Notes: generated by a model not told the origin, from the letters alone. DNA of 64,000 nt from Bolinopsis microptera (GCF_026151205.1 NC_087077.1:20729510-20793509); one strand, 5' to 3'. Positions 26,427 to 37,840 are shown, counted from the first letter of the stretch. A program made the numbers and translations.

Positions 26427-26920
26427 TGTACCCTTAATAAACTATATTATAATAGTTTACAAATAATATCATTTATTCTTTAACATTAAAAGTCATTAAC
26501 AAAAGTCAGTCAACAGTCCAGGTAGATTTTTAATTTTTTCTGTTGAGTAAAGGATGTTTAAAAATGTGCAGCATTAATTTTACTATAATATATAAAGCGA
26601 TACGGTATATATTAATGGATCCGTACCATTTTACTGACACCACGGCATCAACTTTAACGCGACTTTCCGCAAAAACCGTAAAAGATATACAACTGAAACC
26701 TTTTTGATTGGGTCAAATGCTTTAATGGCTTCCAAATCAGCATGAAAAATAAAAATTGGCCAAGGAAAAGGAGTTGCTCTATTATTATATCCAGAGCCCT
26801 TGCGCTTGCAGTAGCGCTTGCAGTAGCGCTTGCAGTAGCGCGCGACCGCCTCACTTGTGAAACAAGCGCGCCCGAAGTGGCGCAAAAGCATATGGATCCT
26901 ATTCTTCACCTAACCAGGGT

Positions 26921-26958
26921 TTTTTGGGCTTTAAAACTCGAGTTTTAAAGCCCAAAAA
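26921..26958. repeat. Perfect 38-bp palindrome
   Basis: TTTTTGGGCTTTAAAACTC followed immediately by its exact reverse complement, centred on CTCGAG, with no spacer. Nearby (26800-26845) are three tandem copies of TTGCAGTAGCGC. Confidence 0.9.
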
Positions 26959-27000
26959 TTGTACCCCCAAGTGGTGTTAAAAATTAAATTGTACAACGTT

Positions 27001-27148
27001 GTGACCTCCACGGTCGTTTCACTAGGTGTTCTTACGATACAGCTAGGGGAACCGTGCACTCGTGCGCGGCGGGTCATACAACGTACGACAAAAATTTGTC
27101 AATTTGTCAAACTCTACAGGGGTATAGTGAAGCGACAGTGGGGGTCAC
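27001..27148. mobile_element. Short MITE, 148 bp
   Basis: Left end GTGACCTCCACGGTCGTTTC and on through ACTA; right end inverted, GTGAAGCGACAGTGGGGGTC then AC. They match over about 24 bp with three mismatches. There is no coding sequence and no clear target duplication. Confidence 0.6.
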
Positions 27149-28099
27149 CACGTGATACAAATTCCTTCGCAGCTCGGTGAGGCACAGTGGTGCATTTCAC
27201 CGATCTACCGAAGATTGTGGTTGCAAGAAAAATTATTTGATGCGTGACGCAACCCAGTAGTGCATCGCGCTACAAGACAAAAATTTTATATGTAATAGGT
27301 AATAATTATTAAAGTCTTTTGAGTCTTGACATCATTTTAGGGTTATGCGGGTTCCTGCTAACTATAAATGATACAGTATAAGTACTGTTAATATAAACAC
27401 CACTGACTGATTAGATAAAAACTACGATAAAATGTAAAATCTAAAACTGAAACAAAAAATTGGCGCGCCGCGCATATTTAAATTAACGTGCCGCGCGCTT
27501 ATTTTGTTTTTAACTGATTTATACCGCACTGTAAAATCGAGCGCTACATAAACAACTAGTTATGTTGAATCCCTTATATTTATTTTCCGATTTACTTCTC
27601 ACTTTTTTGAATTTTACTTGGGGATCCAAGGCTCTGTATTTATAGACACACCGATTAAAGATAATATTAATATGACTACGAAGCTTAAATATTACCCTGA
27701 AGCAATTATTACTTTGAAGAAATTTGCACAAGTTCTTTAAAACAATCTACACCAAATTATGGCAATATTTAAAACGAAACTTCGGTTTTCAGCATAAACA
27801 TAGTTTTTAGCAAAATATTGTAGGTTCCTAGCAAGTTCTCAACTTTCTGGAGATGGGGCTGATTACAATTTTAACAGTATAAAAATGACTTTTTCCGTTG
27901 TGACAATAACGTTTGCTTGAACTATTATAAAGTTTGTAATGTGATGATTGTGGCGATGGTCCTGACGAACAACAATGTACCAATAAGTGTGTATCTGCGC
28001 GTTTTGCTCTAGATACACACCTAATTTGTTCAATTTTAGGGAGGGGCACCAAAATGGGAGGGTGCGCCGACAGGGCGCCCCTCCCATATGGGAGTAGCT

Positions 28100-29166
28100 A
28101 CTGCTTTGAACAACTGAATTGGCTATCAAGTGTTCATTGTACCATAATTGGTGTCATCAGAACAATTGGTTACGAAATGTCCCTATTATCCATGACAACT
28201 CTTGGCATAACCAGGCTGATAGAAATACAAAACGGGGCACGGATCAGTAGTGAAGGTCGGCTATTCGGAACATTTGTTTAATAACAACAATTATCGTTCT
28301 GATATCTATTGCTATATCCGTAGTCCCTTTGGTGCCTCAATTTGAAGACTTCTTTGTCAATGGCATGACCTATGAACCTTCAATAAAACTTTTTATCGGA
28401 GCTCCTGGGAAAGAAATCCATCATGATCTGCTACAGGAGTACTATGGAAAAATAAAGGAGAAAATAGAAATCGATTAATGATCTAGTTGATGGCATGTTT
28501 TCCAATTAGTATGGAGTAGATGTAATTGGTTGAAAGAGACTGAAATTCTACGGCAATGAAGGGGTTTGTCTTTTCAACTTCTTTGTTAAAAAAGACGATC
28601 CCTAAAGAATTTGTACGTGGGTTGTCATTTCAATGAACATGATTTGCTTTGCAATGATCTCAGTATGTTACATCTTCATCAACATTTTGACCAGTGCAGT
28701 GCCACTTCCAAAGTGCTCACTCGGGAGAAAGCAGGACATGAGATAAGGACAGGAAAAGGAACAGAATATTACAGCGAAAGATATCCCTAATCCAACCAAG
28801 AACTCAGGAGGCAAAGGTGGGTGCGTATACTTTTGGTCTGCACTCTCCGATCCTGTATCACCCTGGATTCTTCTCGACGTATCTTTGTAAAAGGTATATA
28901 CCTTCTAGTCAATCTCTTGCTACTCCAAGTCCCCTAAGATATCTGATCTAAAGTTCGTGCTAGTTATATATATAGGAAATATATTTTTGTTTGCTTTAAT
29001 TGATACTAAATTCCTTCCAATCAACTCTGTCATCAACCCTGTACTTTATAATGATTTCTTTTCCGTGCTTTTGGGAAGATTTTATGAAAAAGTGTACGGA
29101 ATTTGTTTGCAAAAAAGAACCAAAGAACCATCAGTACTGATGAGTAAGATCGTGAAGGTCAAATAA
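28100..29166 (+). pseudogene. LGR/GRL101-like G-protein-coupled receptor pseudogene
   Basis: Fragments of the seven-helix part of a leucine-rich-repeat-type receptor lie in order but in several frames: TM3 region HCTIIGVIRTIGYEMSLLSM (28135-28194), then TTLGITRL; TM4/5 and loop VLISIAISVVPLVPQ, then FFVNGMTYEPSIKLFIGAPG; KFYGNEGVCLFNFFVKKDDP then a stop; TM5 remnants MNMICFAMIS and CYIFINIL; and TM7 with LPINSVINPVLYND containing the NPxxY motif. Frameshifts and in-frame stops separate the blocks, and TM1-2 and the leucine-rich ectodomain were not found. Receptors of this type are numerous in cnidarians. This copy is inactive. Confidence 0.75.
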
Positions 29167-30245
29167 TAGAGATGGAAACTATTAAGACCTGTCATGAAAT
29201 ACCACTTGATTAAAACTATACAATTTTTTGATAGTTTTTTAATCAAAACTATCAAACTAGTAGTTTTGAGTACTTTACTATTGAAATGAATCATTAAAAA
29301 GGTCATCGGATCCATTACAGATTTAAAGTTTTATCCTTATCTGAATATCAATTGGATGTTGAGCTGGATTGTGGCACAAGGTGATAGTGAATCATTTGCT
29401 TTGAGTAGATTATCTTAAACACATTGGCTCTCTTTTCGCCGCTTTTTCCAGAGCTAAAGTCTGTTGTTAACTTATTCTAATCTGTTCTATTGTTCAACCT
29501 AATGAGGTCTATACTGCAATAAATGATATAATAAATCTATAATATTATGTTAAATCTGTGAATGTTTGAATACAATTTGTGAATGAATTTTGTATCGTGC
29601 TAGTTGAAATTGGAACTATTGGTCTATTTATTTGCTAGATATCTATATTTAGATATTTGCTCTATCTATTTCCCCTATTTATTTGATTTATGTAATTAAA
29701 TAATCACTCTCTTAATTCCATTTAACTATACAACAAGGTGTATTATTTTGTAAGCAAAGGTATGAATGTTTTTGGATAGAGACACCATAGTATTCCAACT
29801 CATAATATGATTTGTCTATATTTGACATTCATTGGTGGCAAGGGATGTCAAATGTCAATACCTTATTTGTCATTCTTGCATTTGTACAGTAAATTGTATA
29901 TTATGATGTGTGTTGTATGGCAGTTCCTAATTCTACTGTTATAATATAATGTATATTAGCTAAAGACTAATAATGACCTTGTTTGTGGTGATTCGTTGAC
30001 TAGGATGATTATCATAGTTGTATTTTGGGCAACAATGATATCTATATCTAAACTTATTGTGTACTTCTAATTTGTTATCTGTTATGTTCCCTATATTTCA
30101 CGGTGAATCTCCTTTGTGAGAATAAGGTGCCCCGCCCCGCCCGCGGCCGACCCCACCCCCACCTGCACCCCAGACCCTTATTGTGAAGGAGAGGTGACTA
30201 GGGTTATGTAGGCTGTAGCACACATCTAATTATAATCGTTTTAGG
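29167..30245. other. No recognised gene
   Basis: AT-rich sequence between the receptor pseudogene and the LTO1-like gene. It holds short self-complementary stretches (for example 29210-29270 around TTTTTGATAGTTTTTTAATC) and one GC-rich patch at 30130-30170. No coding signal was seen. Confidence 0.5.
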
Positions 30246-30654
30246 ATGCTGGCCTGTGATGATTTCTTGGACGATATTGCTAACATCGAAAAACAGTTAG
30301 TATTTTTTTAATCTTTTTTAATTGCTATATAGCTATATAAAGCTTAATAATAATATCTTTAGTTTCAAAACTTATAATTTTGTGTCCTTTTATTGATTAA
30401 ATGTATTAAGATTGGTAGGCACTCCTAATTTGAGAGGCTTTTGTTGCCCACAGCCTCACCACCACACCACTAACACCACATTACTTCAGTTACTACAACA
30501 CTGGATACAGTGCCGGATGGAGTGCGGGCAAGGAGGAGGGAGAGAGGGAGGGAGGACCTCTAGGTTACAAACAAGGAGCCCTTCTTGCTAAGGAAATACG
30601 TTCATATCAGATATTTGCTGAGACGCTGATCTTAAATATTCATACTCCTAACAG
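30246..30654 (+). CDS. LTO1: LTO1/ORAOV1-like, 5' two exons
   Basis: Exon 1 30246-30295 (MLACDDFLDDIANIEK) and exon 2 30490-30654 join in phase across a GT-AG intron. Exon 2 reads HYYNTGYSAGWSAGKEEG, then GGPLGYKQGALLAKEI, SYQIFAETLI. The spaced glycines (GYxxGWxxGxxxGxxxG...GxxxG) are the deca-GX3 motif of the Yae1/Lto1 family. The lead-in DDFLDDI matches the start of LTO1 better than YAE1. LTO1 works with YAE1 to recruit the cytosolic iron-sulfur targeting complex to the ribosome-recycling ATPase ABCE1. The donor after 30654 is good (AACAG then GTACAG). The rest of the gene is uncertain; a candidate last exon is at 32857-32976. The ATG follows the acceptor-like TCGTTTTAG by a single base. 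Confidence 0.72.
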
Positions 30655-31188
30655 GTACAGACGCTTAAAGGGGTTCTTTTTAATCTTTTGGAATCTTGTT
30701 CAATTGTGGTTATTGTTTAATTTTAAGCATCATTTAATTTGTATGCAGAAATATGACGTGGCCATTTTTCATGTTGCAATAACGACTCTTTTTTAATAAC
30801 TCTTATATGAAAATGTAACAAAAATTATACACAATGACAGATTCATTAACCATAGTGCAATTGTCTATTTATTAATTGTGGCGATATATTAAATGCGTGC
30901 AGAATTCATAAAACAAACTCAAATTATGTTTAACGCAATGGTCACGCAAATTCTATAACAATGTAATTAAATTAACTTCGAGTTCTTTTTCTAAGCATGT
31001 GAAATGTGAATTTGTCACCGGTAAGGTTTTTAATTCAATCAAAGCATAATGTGAACAATCAAAATGAGTTAAAGAAAATAATCACGATCACATTAAATTA
31101 TTTAAAATCAAATTATCATGCCAAAACTTAAGGATATGTGGCAGCAGCTGTAGGCTCACATGAAAATCCCTTGTAAGAGCCATGTTAA

Positions 31189-32592
31189 GGGGACATACAC
31201 CAAAACCTTTTTTGCCGGGACCCGGGATTTGACTTCATATTATGAAAGTATAGATTACAACTGTAAGATTTGAGGAATTGAAAAATTCTTTTGAGAGTAC
31301 GCACATTCGAAAAAAAAATTATTTTCTTTTTCGAAAGTTTTGGAAATTTTGAGAAGTCTGTCACTGTAATACCGATATTTCAGTAATTTTAAACGATTTT
31401 TGGCTGATTTTTTTACTGAACATTATTAACAATCCGTACAAGAAGCCCTGTAAAGGATTTTATAATTAAAAAATAGATGACGAAGTTACAGACCAAACAA
31501 GGTCGAGAGAAGCAAAATTGAAATTTTTGTAAAAATCAAAGTTGTATATTTTACCATTCACCCAGGTCATAAGATATCGCTTCAAAAGTTCTTGTGAGTG
31601 TAGCTGATGATCATATCCAACTTTTTGGAACAGGATTTCTCTCAATTTTTAGTTTTAAGGTATGAAATGTGGCCTCAAACGACTTAGTAAAATTCATCGT
31701 AAAAAAGGGCCAAACATGGCAGATTTAAGGCTTAAAATGCCTATAACTCAAAAAGCATCCATTTTTTTGAAATAATTTTTACAGAATCGTAATCAGCTTG
31801 AGAAGACGAATCTTTTAGTACCAAATAGGTTATTTTAGAAGACAAATTGTCTTAAATAATTTTCTAGTTTGAACACAAGGGTCCCCCCTTGTATAAATTT
31901 TGTACAAATTGTACACATTTTTTTATAAATTTTGTGTCTTAAACTATTATAAATTTGGTACTAAAAGATTCGTCTTCTCAAGCTGATTACGATTCTGTAA
32001 AAATTATTTCAAAAAAAAATTGATGCTTTTTGAGTTATAAGCATTTTAAGCCTTAAATCTGCCATGTTTGGCCCTTTTTTACGATGAATTTTACTAAGTC
32101 GTTTGAGGCCACATTTCATACCTTAAAACTAAAAATTGAGAGAAATCCTGTTCCAAAAAGTTGGATATGATCATCAGCTACACTCACAAGAATTTTTGAA
32201 GCGATATCTTATGACCTGGGTGAATGGTAAAATATACAACTTTGATTTTTACAAAAATTTCAATTTTGCTTCTCTCGACCTTGTTTGGTCTGTAACTTCG
32301 TCATCTATTTTTTAATTATAAAATCCTTCACAGGGCTTCTTGTACGGATTGTTAATAATGTTCAGTAAAAAAATCAGCCAAAAATCGTTTAAAATTACTG
32401 AAATATCGGTATTACAGTGACAGACTTCTCAAAATTTCCAAAACTTTCGAAAAAGAAAATAATTTTTTTTTCGAATGTGCGTACTCTCAAAAGAATTTTT
32501 CAATTCCTCAAATCTTACAGTTGTAATCTATACTTTCATAATATGAAGTCAAATCCCGGGTCCCGGCAAAAAAGGTTTTGGTGTATGTCCCC
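31189..32592. mobile_element. 1.4-kb TTAA palindromic (foldback) element
   Basis: Flanked by TTAA (31185-31188 and 32593-32596). It starts GGGGACATACACCAAAACC and ends with the exact reverse complement. The two arms, about 640 bp each (31189 to about 31830; about 31952 to 32592), are nearly identical inverted copies differing at only a few positions, around a spacer of about 120 bp. There is no open frame. TTAA specificity suggests piggyBac-type mobilisation. Any transcript across it could form a very long hairpin. Confidence 0.92.
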
Positions 32593-32596
32593 TTAA

Positions 32597-33697
32597 AGGA
32601 TGAGGGGACCTTAGAAAAAGTTTTTTTTTTCTCGTGCAAATCCTTTTATTACATTAATCGTTTAAACCACTTTAGTGAAATCCGCAAAGTTGTATTTCAT
32701 TCGCGCGCCGAGATATCCAGCCAAAACAATTTGAACCTGTGACGTCAATTATGTGAGTTGCTCTGATCCGCGCATATAGAAATACAGGTAAAATGAGCGT
32801 GCGGGCCGACTAAATTACTAATTAAGAATAAATTAACAATTTACGATACTAACAAGCCTATAACCAATGGAGAGGAGACTTTTTATGACCGGTTGAAAAA
32901 AGAATTATCACCCTACGATAACCATGAGCCGAGATACACCTGGAATAAGATTGAAGTCATACAGAAAGGCATGTAAATTATGTATATATTTATAGCTCCC
33001 AACGTAACACCTAGCAACTCCCTGTTCCGTACCACAGTTGATATATCAACATGTCATATCAACACAACACGGTCCTAATAAAAATGGATCGGGTAGGTAT
33101 GAAATGCATGTCTTCATTCCAGTTGGACAAGCACTAAGCACCAAGCTTTTAAGTTCTAACTCACTATGTGACACTACTTATAACGTAAGCAAGATTTGCA
33201 ACTATTACACCAAGCAATATTATATTTATACCAAGCATAGCAGACGAACACATCCACATTCGTTACGCTTTACACTCAAGTCACAGCAAACTAAAACGGT
33301 AAATTATAAATGAGTGTACAACTAAAGGCCGGTACACGCGCAGTGTCAAACCGCACGTGCGTACTCAGATAGGACTAGAGGCGCCAAGGGCCAGCTAGTA
33401 AAATGTCTTCTACTACATCATACATTCTTTTTAATTGTGTCCATATCGGGTTTCAAACAAGTCAAAACAAAATAGCAGTTTGTGGTTTAGTTAGCGAGCA
33501 AATAAAAGGGTGCGCGCGCACGTTGGTCTTAACACATAAGTGACGTCACAGCCCAAAATTGCTATCAGCCAATAGGAGCGCGGCGTGATATTGCACGAAT
33601 TATCGATTTCACAGTCCAGCGTATTTTTTGATTCTACACACTTTCACAGGACTTAAACACGAATATTTGGAAGTAAATTCTAAGGTCCCCTCATCCT
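32597..33697. mobile_element. 1.1-kb TTAA element abutting the palindrome
   Basis: Ends AGGATGAGGGGACCTTAGAA at 32597 and the reverse complement TTCTAAGGTCCCCTCATCCT at 33678-33697, flanked by TTAA (32593-32596, shared with the palindrome's right edge, and 33698-33701). The interior is unique sequence, GC-richer near 33340-33400 and 33510-33590, with a candidate exon at 32857-32976. No transposase was found. Confidence 0.8.
32857..32976 (+). CDS. Candidate terminal exon, possibly LTO1
   Basis: After an acceptor-like GATACTAACAAG, which includes a TACTAAC branch-point-like motif, the frame reads PITNGEETFYDRLKKELSPY and DNHEPRYTWNKIEVIQKGM-stop. PYDN followed by acidic and aromatic residues and a KI pair recalls the C-terminal part of LTO1 (PYDDP...KI). 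It does not join exon 2 in phase, so at least one more exon would be needed. It also lies inside the boundaries of a TTAA element, which argues against it. Low confidence. Confidence 0.25.
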   Translation, partial: PITNGEETFYDRLKKELSPYDNHEPRYTWNKIEVIQKGM

Positions 33698-33975
33698 TTA
33701 AGGTCCGGGAACTTTAACTCTATATTAGTTTATTAGAGTAGTACAACAACTACTGATCTTCCTTAATCATGTAATGATGCATAATAAATCATGTAATGAA
33801 ATATAATAATATATAATAATAACAACTACACACTACACAGCACTATAAAATTGCAATTGGTGGTTAAAGTCTGATGTTTCTACAGTCTACACACATTATT
33901 ATCAGCACCACGTGTGTTTCAAACAGAAATAAACAGTTTGGCTTTAATCAGTCATATCTCCATTAGTTCAAACCT

Positions 33976-33994
33976 CCCCCCCCCCCCCCCCCCC
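33976..33994. repeat. Poly-C tract
   Basis: Nineteen consecutive C on the plus strand, directly after the GPCR stop codon on the minus strand. The stop overlaps a donor-like ACAG/GTAAAG, so the run could instead lie at the start of an intron. Confidence 0.95.
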
Positions 33995-33995
33995 T

Positions 33996-35073
33996 TTACC
34001 TGTCTATCTGCACTGGCCACTGCAGAGTCTTCTTCCAGTACCCAACGTATCTCCTCCTCAACTCCTCCTTCCTGCAGATCAAGATGACTGGATAAAGCAC
34101 TGCGTATATTAGAGGCAGTGTGAACTCTGTGAATCCCACCAACATTCCAATAACCGCTACCTCTTTATCGGAGTAACTTTTATCCTCGAAGTAATTCAGC
34201 AACAATATGAGCTGGCAGATAATGTACGCAGCGTTACAGATGAAGAAGAGGAGAGATACGGAGAAGACGGTGATTGAGACCTGACGGGCGGTATTTGGCA
34301 TCAGTGGGGAAACTTCGTCTTCTTCTTGTTCCCGGAGTGATCTCCTCAGGTGTTTTACTTGAATTATCATACATGTTAGCATGATTAGCGGGGGGCCTAG
34401 AAGGTAGACAGCTTCAATTGAAAGAACAATCCCATTGAAGATACTATCACACTTTTCAGTGCGTTCGCCAAACCCATAATATATAGCCACAGCCGTAATT
34501 CCTCCAGGCATAACGAACAAAAACTGGTAGTAGAGATAGATGTATGCACCCTGGTGAACAAGATTTGGTATAAAACTTAGGACAATGGCTGTGAGTATGA
34601 TGGGCGATGGCATCTGAAACATGAAGCATCATTATGGCAAAGCAAAGGCAAGCTACAATTTTCCGTAAGCGCTGAAAATTGATCCTATGAAAAGGATTAG
34701 AGACCTTAATGGAAATGGAAATGGTCATCACTAAATTGAACACTTTGGACCAATTGACACCAGGAAGTGCAGTAAGCATGTAGTAAACCAAGATCTTGTA
34801 AAGGACAGTCACATCAACCAGTCCTGTGTACACTAGGATACTGGTCACTGAGAGTACCAACTCTCCTTGTGCTCTGAGAATGTCAGACAAGGCAATACCC
34901 ATGAACAAATTGGGGATTAATTTGTTTCTGTCCTTGTAGTAGCTTCGAAAGATGAAAATGTTATGGATCACAACTATCACACTCAAAGGTATGGTGAGAG
35001 GGGCTAGGTAGAAGAATGCTCCTTTGAAGGCAAAGAAAACTTCACGGTCAGAAATATACTGTATCCGATTCAT
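33996..35073 (-). CDS. Rhodopsin-like GPCR, one frameshift
   Basis: Two overlapping minus-strand frames (35073 to about 34615, then to 33996) together give about 360 residues with seven hydrophobic segments. TM1 has IVVIHNIFIF with its conserved Asn; TM2 has NLFMGIALSD with the conserved Leu and Asp. A one-base frame change at about 34610-34620 falls inside TM4 (VACLCFAIMM then PSPIILTAIVLSF). TM5, TM6 (SVSLLFFICNAAYIICQ) and TM7 (EFTLPLIYAVLYPVILICRK) follow. The usual DRY motif is replaced (ISIKVSNPF at its place) and NPxxY reads LPLIY, so signalling may be atypical or the gene may be decaying. The ligand is unknown. The start is preceded at 7 nt by the acceptor-like ATACTCACCAG. The frameshift may be a sequencing error because the rest is open. 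Confidence 0.8.
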
Positions 35074-35562
35074 AGCGTATCTGGTGAGTATTTGAAGGTT
35101 ATGAGAAAATGTTAAACTTTGTAAACAATAGCTGAATAGCTGCAGTTCAATCGGGAGGTTAAAATGATGAGATACTATTAACGTACTATATCAACCATAT
35201 CCATAAGTGGGTAGGGGAGGTCTAATACGTATACTTTTTTTTCAGTGACAATAATATGCTGACAATAAACAAAACTCATAATATCAAGTGACTGTATTCT
35301 GAGTTATGTCCATAAGGTACAAGGTACGGATTCCACGTAAGGATTCCTGCATCAATAAATCAATGTATTATCTACTCACAGACATGTTTCAACCTTATAA
35401 CAAGAATGTAAAAAAGTTCACTCATGTACCCTTCAAGAAGTTTTCAAAAGTTTTACACAGGTTTTATTATTATTATTAATTACACCATTAAAATATTCAA
35501 AACCCCTAAAAGAAATCAAGTCATCCTAAAATGGTGATCAGTACAGATCAGGACAGCTAGAG

Positions 35563-37350
35563 TTAAAATTTGTTTCTCCAAGCAACTCTATCATCAGCTA
35601 ATATCTTAAGCTTATTAAGATCATTCAAAGAGTTAAGTTTTAAACCTCTACGGGTCAAATCATTCACAATAATCTTGAACAAATTCTTACGATGCGCACC
35701 GACGCGCCCTTTACAGTTTGTTGTGACAGCAAACTTTAACGCTAATGCAGCGGGGGAGTCATCAGCACTACGCAAGATATGACCTAGGAGCTTCCACCTT
35801 GCTTTAGGGACACGATCTGATAGCTTTACTGAGTTACATCTTAGGTATAAGTTTGCATTAGATATTGTTCCATGAGGCCAATAAATGTTCAGTAATGATC
35901 TAATGTGTTTTCTATGGCAAATGTCTAGTTTTTCTAGTGACTTTGCAGTAGGGCACCAACTACTGCAATTGTACATGATGATTGATACAATTTGGGCTTC
36001 GTATACTGCTATCTTTCTGGTAACGGAGATATTCTGCTGAGACCAGATCTTGGTGAACTTATAGAAGGCATTGTTCCCAGCAATGCATCGAGCAGCTATA
36101 TCACTTTCACTACACAACAATGACCCAAGAATCTTACTCTTCCGCCAATCTTCATTTCCACGTAACATGGTATCATCACGACCAGGGATTGTTTCTCCAA
36201 CAGGAGCGAGGAAAACATGGGTAAATTCTGTTTTCTCTGTGTTAATGAACAGGTTAAACTCCTTGAAGACTTCCTTGGCTATTGGTAGGATAGCTTCTAA
36301 GGATTCTTTTTCCACGTTCATGAAGTTACAATCATCTGAATACGCTGACTCCAGTGGCATACCTTCTTTTGAAACAGGGGGATTGGGTATGTGTGGGGGA
36401 GATTCTGCTAGTCGATGGCGTAGTTCTATAAGAGCTCCTGCAAGGACAAGAGTGAAAAGCTTGCCGGAGAGACTGTCACCTTGAAAGGATCCAAGAAGAC
36501 TCTCGAATACAGCAGATAGTTCTCCTTCCACTCTGACCTTGAGCATGGTGTTGGTTAAGAGGAGTCTTACTAGCCTGAGGTCGTCGTCTGTGCATCCAGC
36601 TTTGACAAGGAGGTCAAGTATTGTCTGGCGTTTGATTGTGTCAAATGCTCGAGACATATCTATGCCCATCTTGTGATACTGGAAGTGTTTACGCGTGACA
36701 ACCGATATCAACATCCGCTCAGCCCACACTAGATCACCACAACTCCTACCATGTTTGTACCCCGCCTGCGTGCTACCAGTGAAAGCATCAACTTTGTCTT
36801 CGATTCTCTTCAGTACAATCATGGATAATATCTTACGAGCACCATTTGATAGACATAGAGGTCGTAGACTAGTGACAGGACCGGCTGGTTTGCGAGGTTT
36901 CGGCAAGGGGGTGATGATGGCTTCACCTATAACATCAGGAAATGAATTGGTCTCCAATGCGTTATTGATGATCTCGGCATATTTTGACCAGAATTTTGTA
37001 CTAGCATTTTTCAACCACTCGTTGTAGACTTTATCTGGACCAGTGGCTTTGTTGTTCTTGAGAGATTGGGCGGCTTTCTTTACTTCATCACATGTGATGG
37101 GTATGTCTAGGCAGCGTCCATCCCCTATAAATGCTTGAAGTGGTTCATCCTCACACGTGAACTGCTTTTCGTAGTAGTCTCTGATCACTTGAGCTTTACC
37201 AGCATCTGTGGCAACAAAGTTACCTTCTTCATTGTGGACACTGATAGTAGATTTGGGCTTAGTGTCAGCTAGAGTACGCACAGCTTCAAACATCTGTGTC
37301 ATCTGTTGACATGATGGTTCGAGCGATGTCATCGGCACGTGTGTCAGCAA
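35563..37350 (-). CDS. LINE ORF2: reverse transcriptase
   Basis: About 595 open residues. The RT palm has NNKATGPDKVYNEWLK and ITPLPKP, the first catalytic Asp in MGIDMSRAFDTIKR, SFQGDSLSGKLF, and the catalytic box AYSDDCNF, so YSDD rather than the commoner YADD. A thumb and a C-terminal region with RKIAVYEAQIVSIIMYNC and WKLLGHILR follow. The frame is continuous to the stop at 35563. The upstream part of the same protein (37286 to about 37840) is in another frame, so a one-base shift near 37300-37330 breaks the copy. Confidence 0.9.
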   Translation of the reverse strand: MLTHVPMTSLEPSCQQMTQMFEAVRTLADTKPKSTISVHNEEGNFVATDAGKAQVIRDYYEKQFTCEDEPLQAFIGDGRCLDIPITCDEVKKAAQSLKNNKATGPDKVYNEWLKNASTKFWSKYAEIINNALETNSFPDVIGEAIITPLPKPRKPAGPVTSLRPLCLSNGARKILSMIVLKRIEDKVDAFTGSTQAGYKHGRSCGDLVWAERMLISVVTRKHFQYHKMGIDMSRAFDTIKRQTILDLLVKAGCTDDDLRLVRLLLTNTMLKVRVEGELSAVFESLLGSFQGDSLSGKLFTLVLAGALIELRHRLAESPPHIPNPPVSKEGMPLESAYSDDCNFMNVEKESLEAILPIAKEVFKEFNLFINTEKTEFTHVFLAPVGETIPGRDDTMLRGNEDWRKSKILGSLLCSESDIAARCIAGNNAFYKFTKIWSQQNISVTRKIAVYEAQIVSIIMYNCSSWCPTAKSLEKLDICHRKHIRSLLNIYWPHGTISNANLYLRCNSVKLSDRVPKARWKLLGHILRSADDSPAALALKFAVTTNCKGRVGAHRKNLFKIIVNDLTRRGLKLNSLNDLNKLKILADDRVAWRNKF

Positions 37351-37840
37351 GGTTCTTGAGATGCTTACGGATGTCTTTCTGTAACCTGTTGATCCTTGTA
37401 CGGACTTGAGTTCTGTCGGCAGCTTGGTTGTTACAGTTAAGTGCAGCTTGCAGGGTTTGTCTCTCTTTTAAAAGGGCTTCAACAGTAGAGTCACTACTGA
37501 AGTTACGGTTTCTGGAGCGTGGTAGGGTCCCGATTACTTCATCAGCAGTTGTTTTGAGGACATCCATCAGGTTAGTGAGATCATCATTAGGGTTTGATGT
37601 TACCTGAGAGTTGTTGACTTTCTGTTCGACTGAAAGTTGGTATTTGACTTTGGTGGGAAGGTCAGTGGTGAGCAGGGAATTGTTGTATCTCTTAACTACT
37701 GAACTTATCTTTTTTGTAGGAAAGATTTTGTAGTAGGGGGCTAGTTTGATCTTACAAGCAACGAGTCTGTGGTCTGAGTTAGTAGTAAGACCGCCATATG
37801 ATCTACAATCTTGGAACATGAATCTGCTGCGTGTTCTGCA
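37286..37840 (-). CDS. LINE ORF2: end of endonuclease and linker (shifted frame)
   Basis: The minus-strand frame holds FMFQDCRSYGGLTTNSDHRL. The SDHRLV box is the C-terminal catalytic histidine motif of AP-endonuclease-type (EEP) nucleases in LINEs. It continues through a charged linker (KERQTLQAALNCNNQAADRT, then RLQKDIRKHLKNLAD). The true protein must shift frame near 37310 into the RT frame. The N-terminal endonuclease is missing through 5' truncation. Confidence 0.8.
   Translation of the reverse strand, partial: CRTRSRFMFQDCRSYGGLTTNSDHRLVACKIKLAPYYKIFPTKKISSVVKRYNNSLLTTDLPTKVKYQLSVEQKVNNSQVTSNPNDDLTNLMDVLKTTADEVIGTLPRSRNRNFSSDSTVEALLKERQTLQAALNCNNQAADRTQVRTRINRLQKDIRKHLKNLADTRADDIARTIMSTDDTDV

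Noticed and set aside
31189-32592. Inverted gene pair or rRNA
   Set aside because: The arms contain no open frame or RNA motif. The TTAA-bounded termini identify a foldback element.
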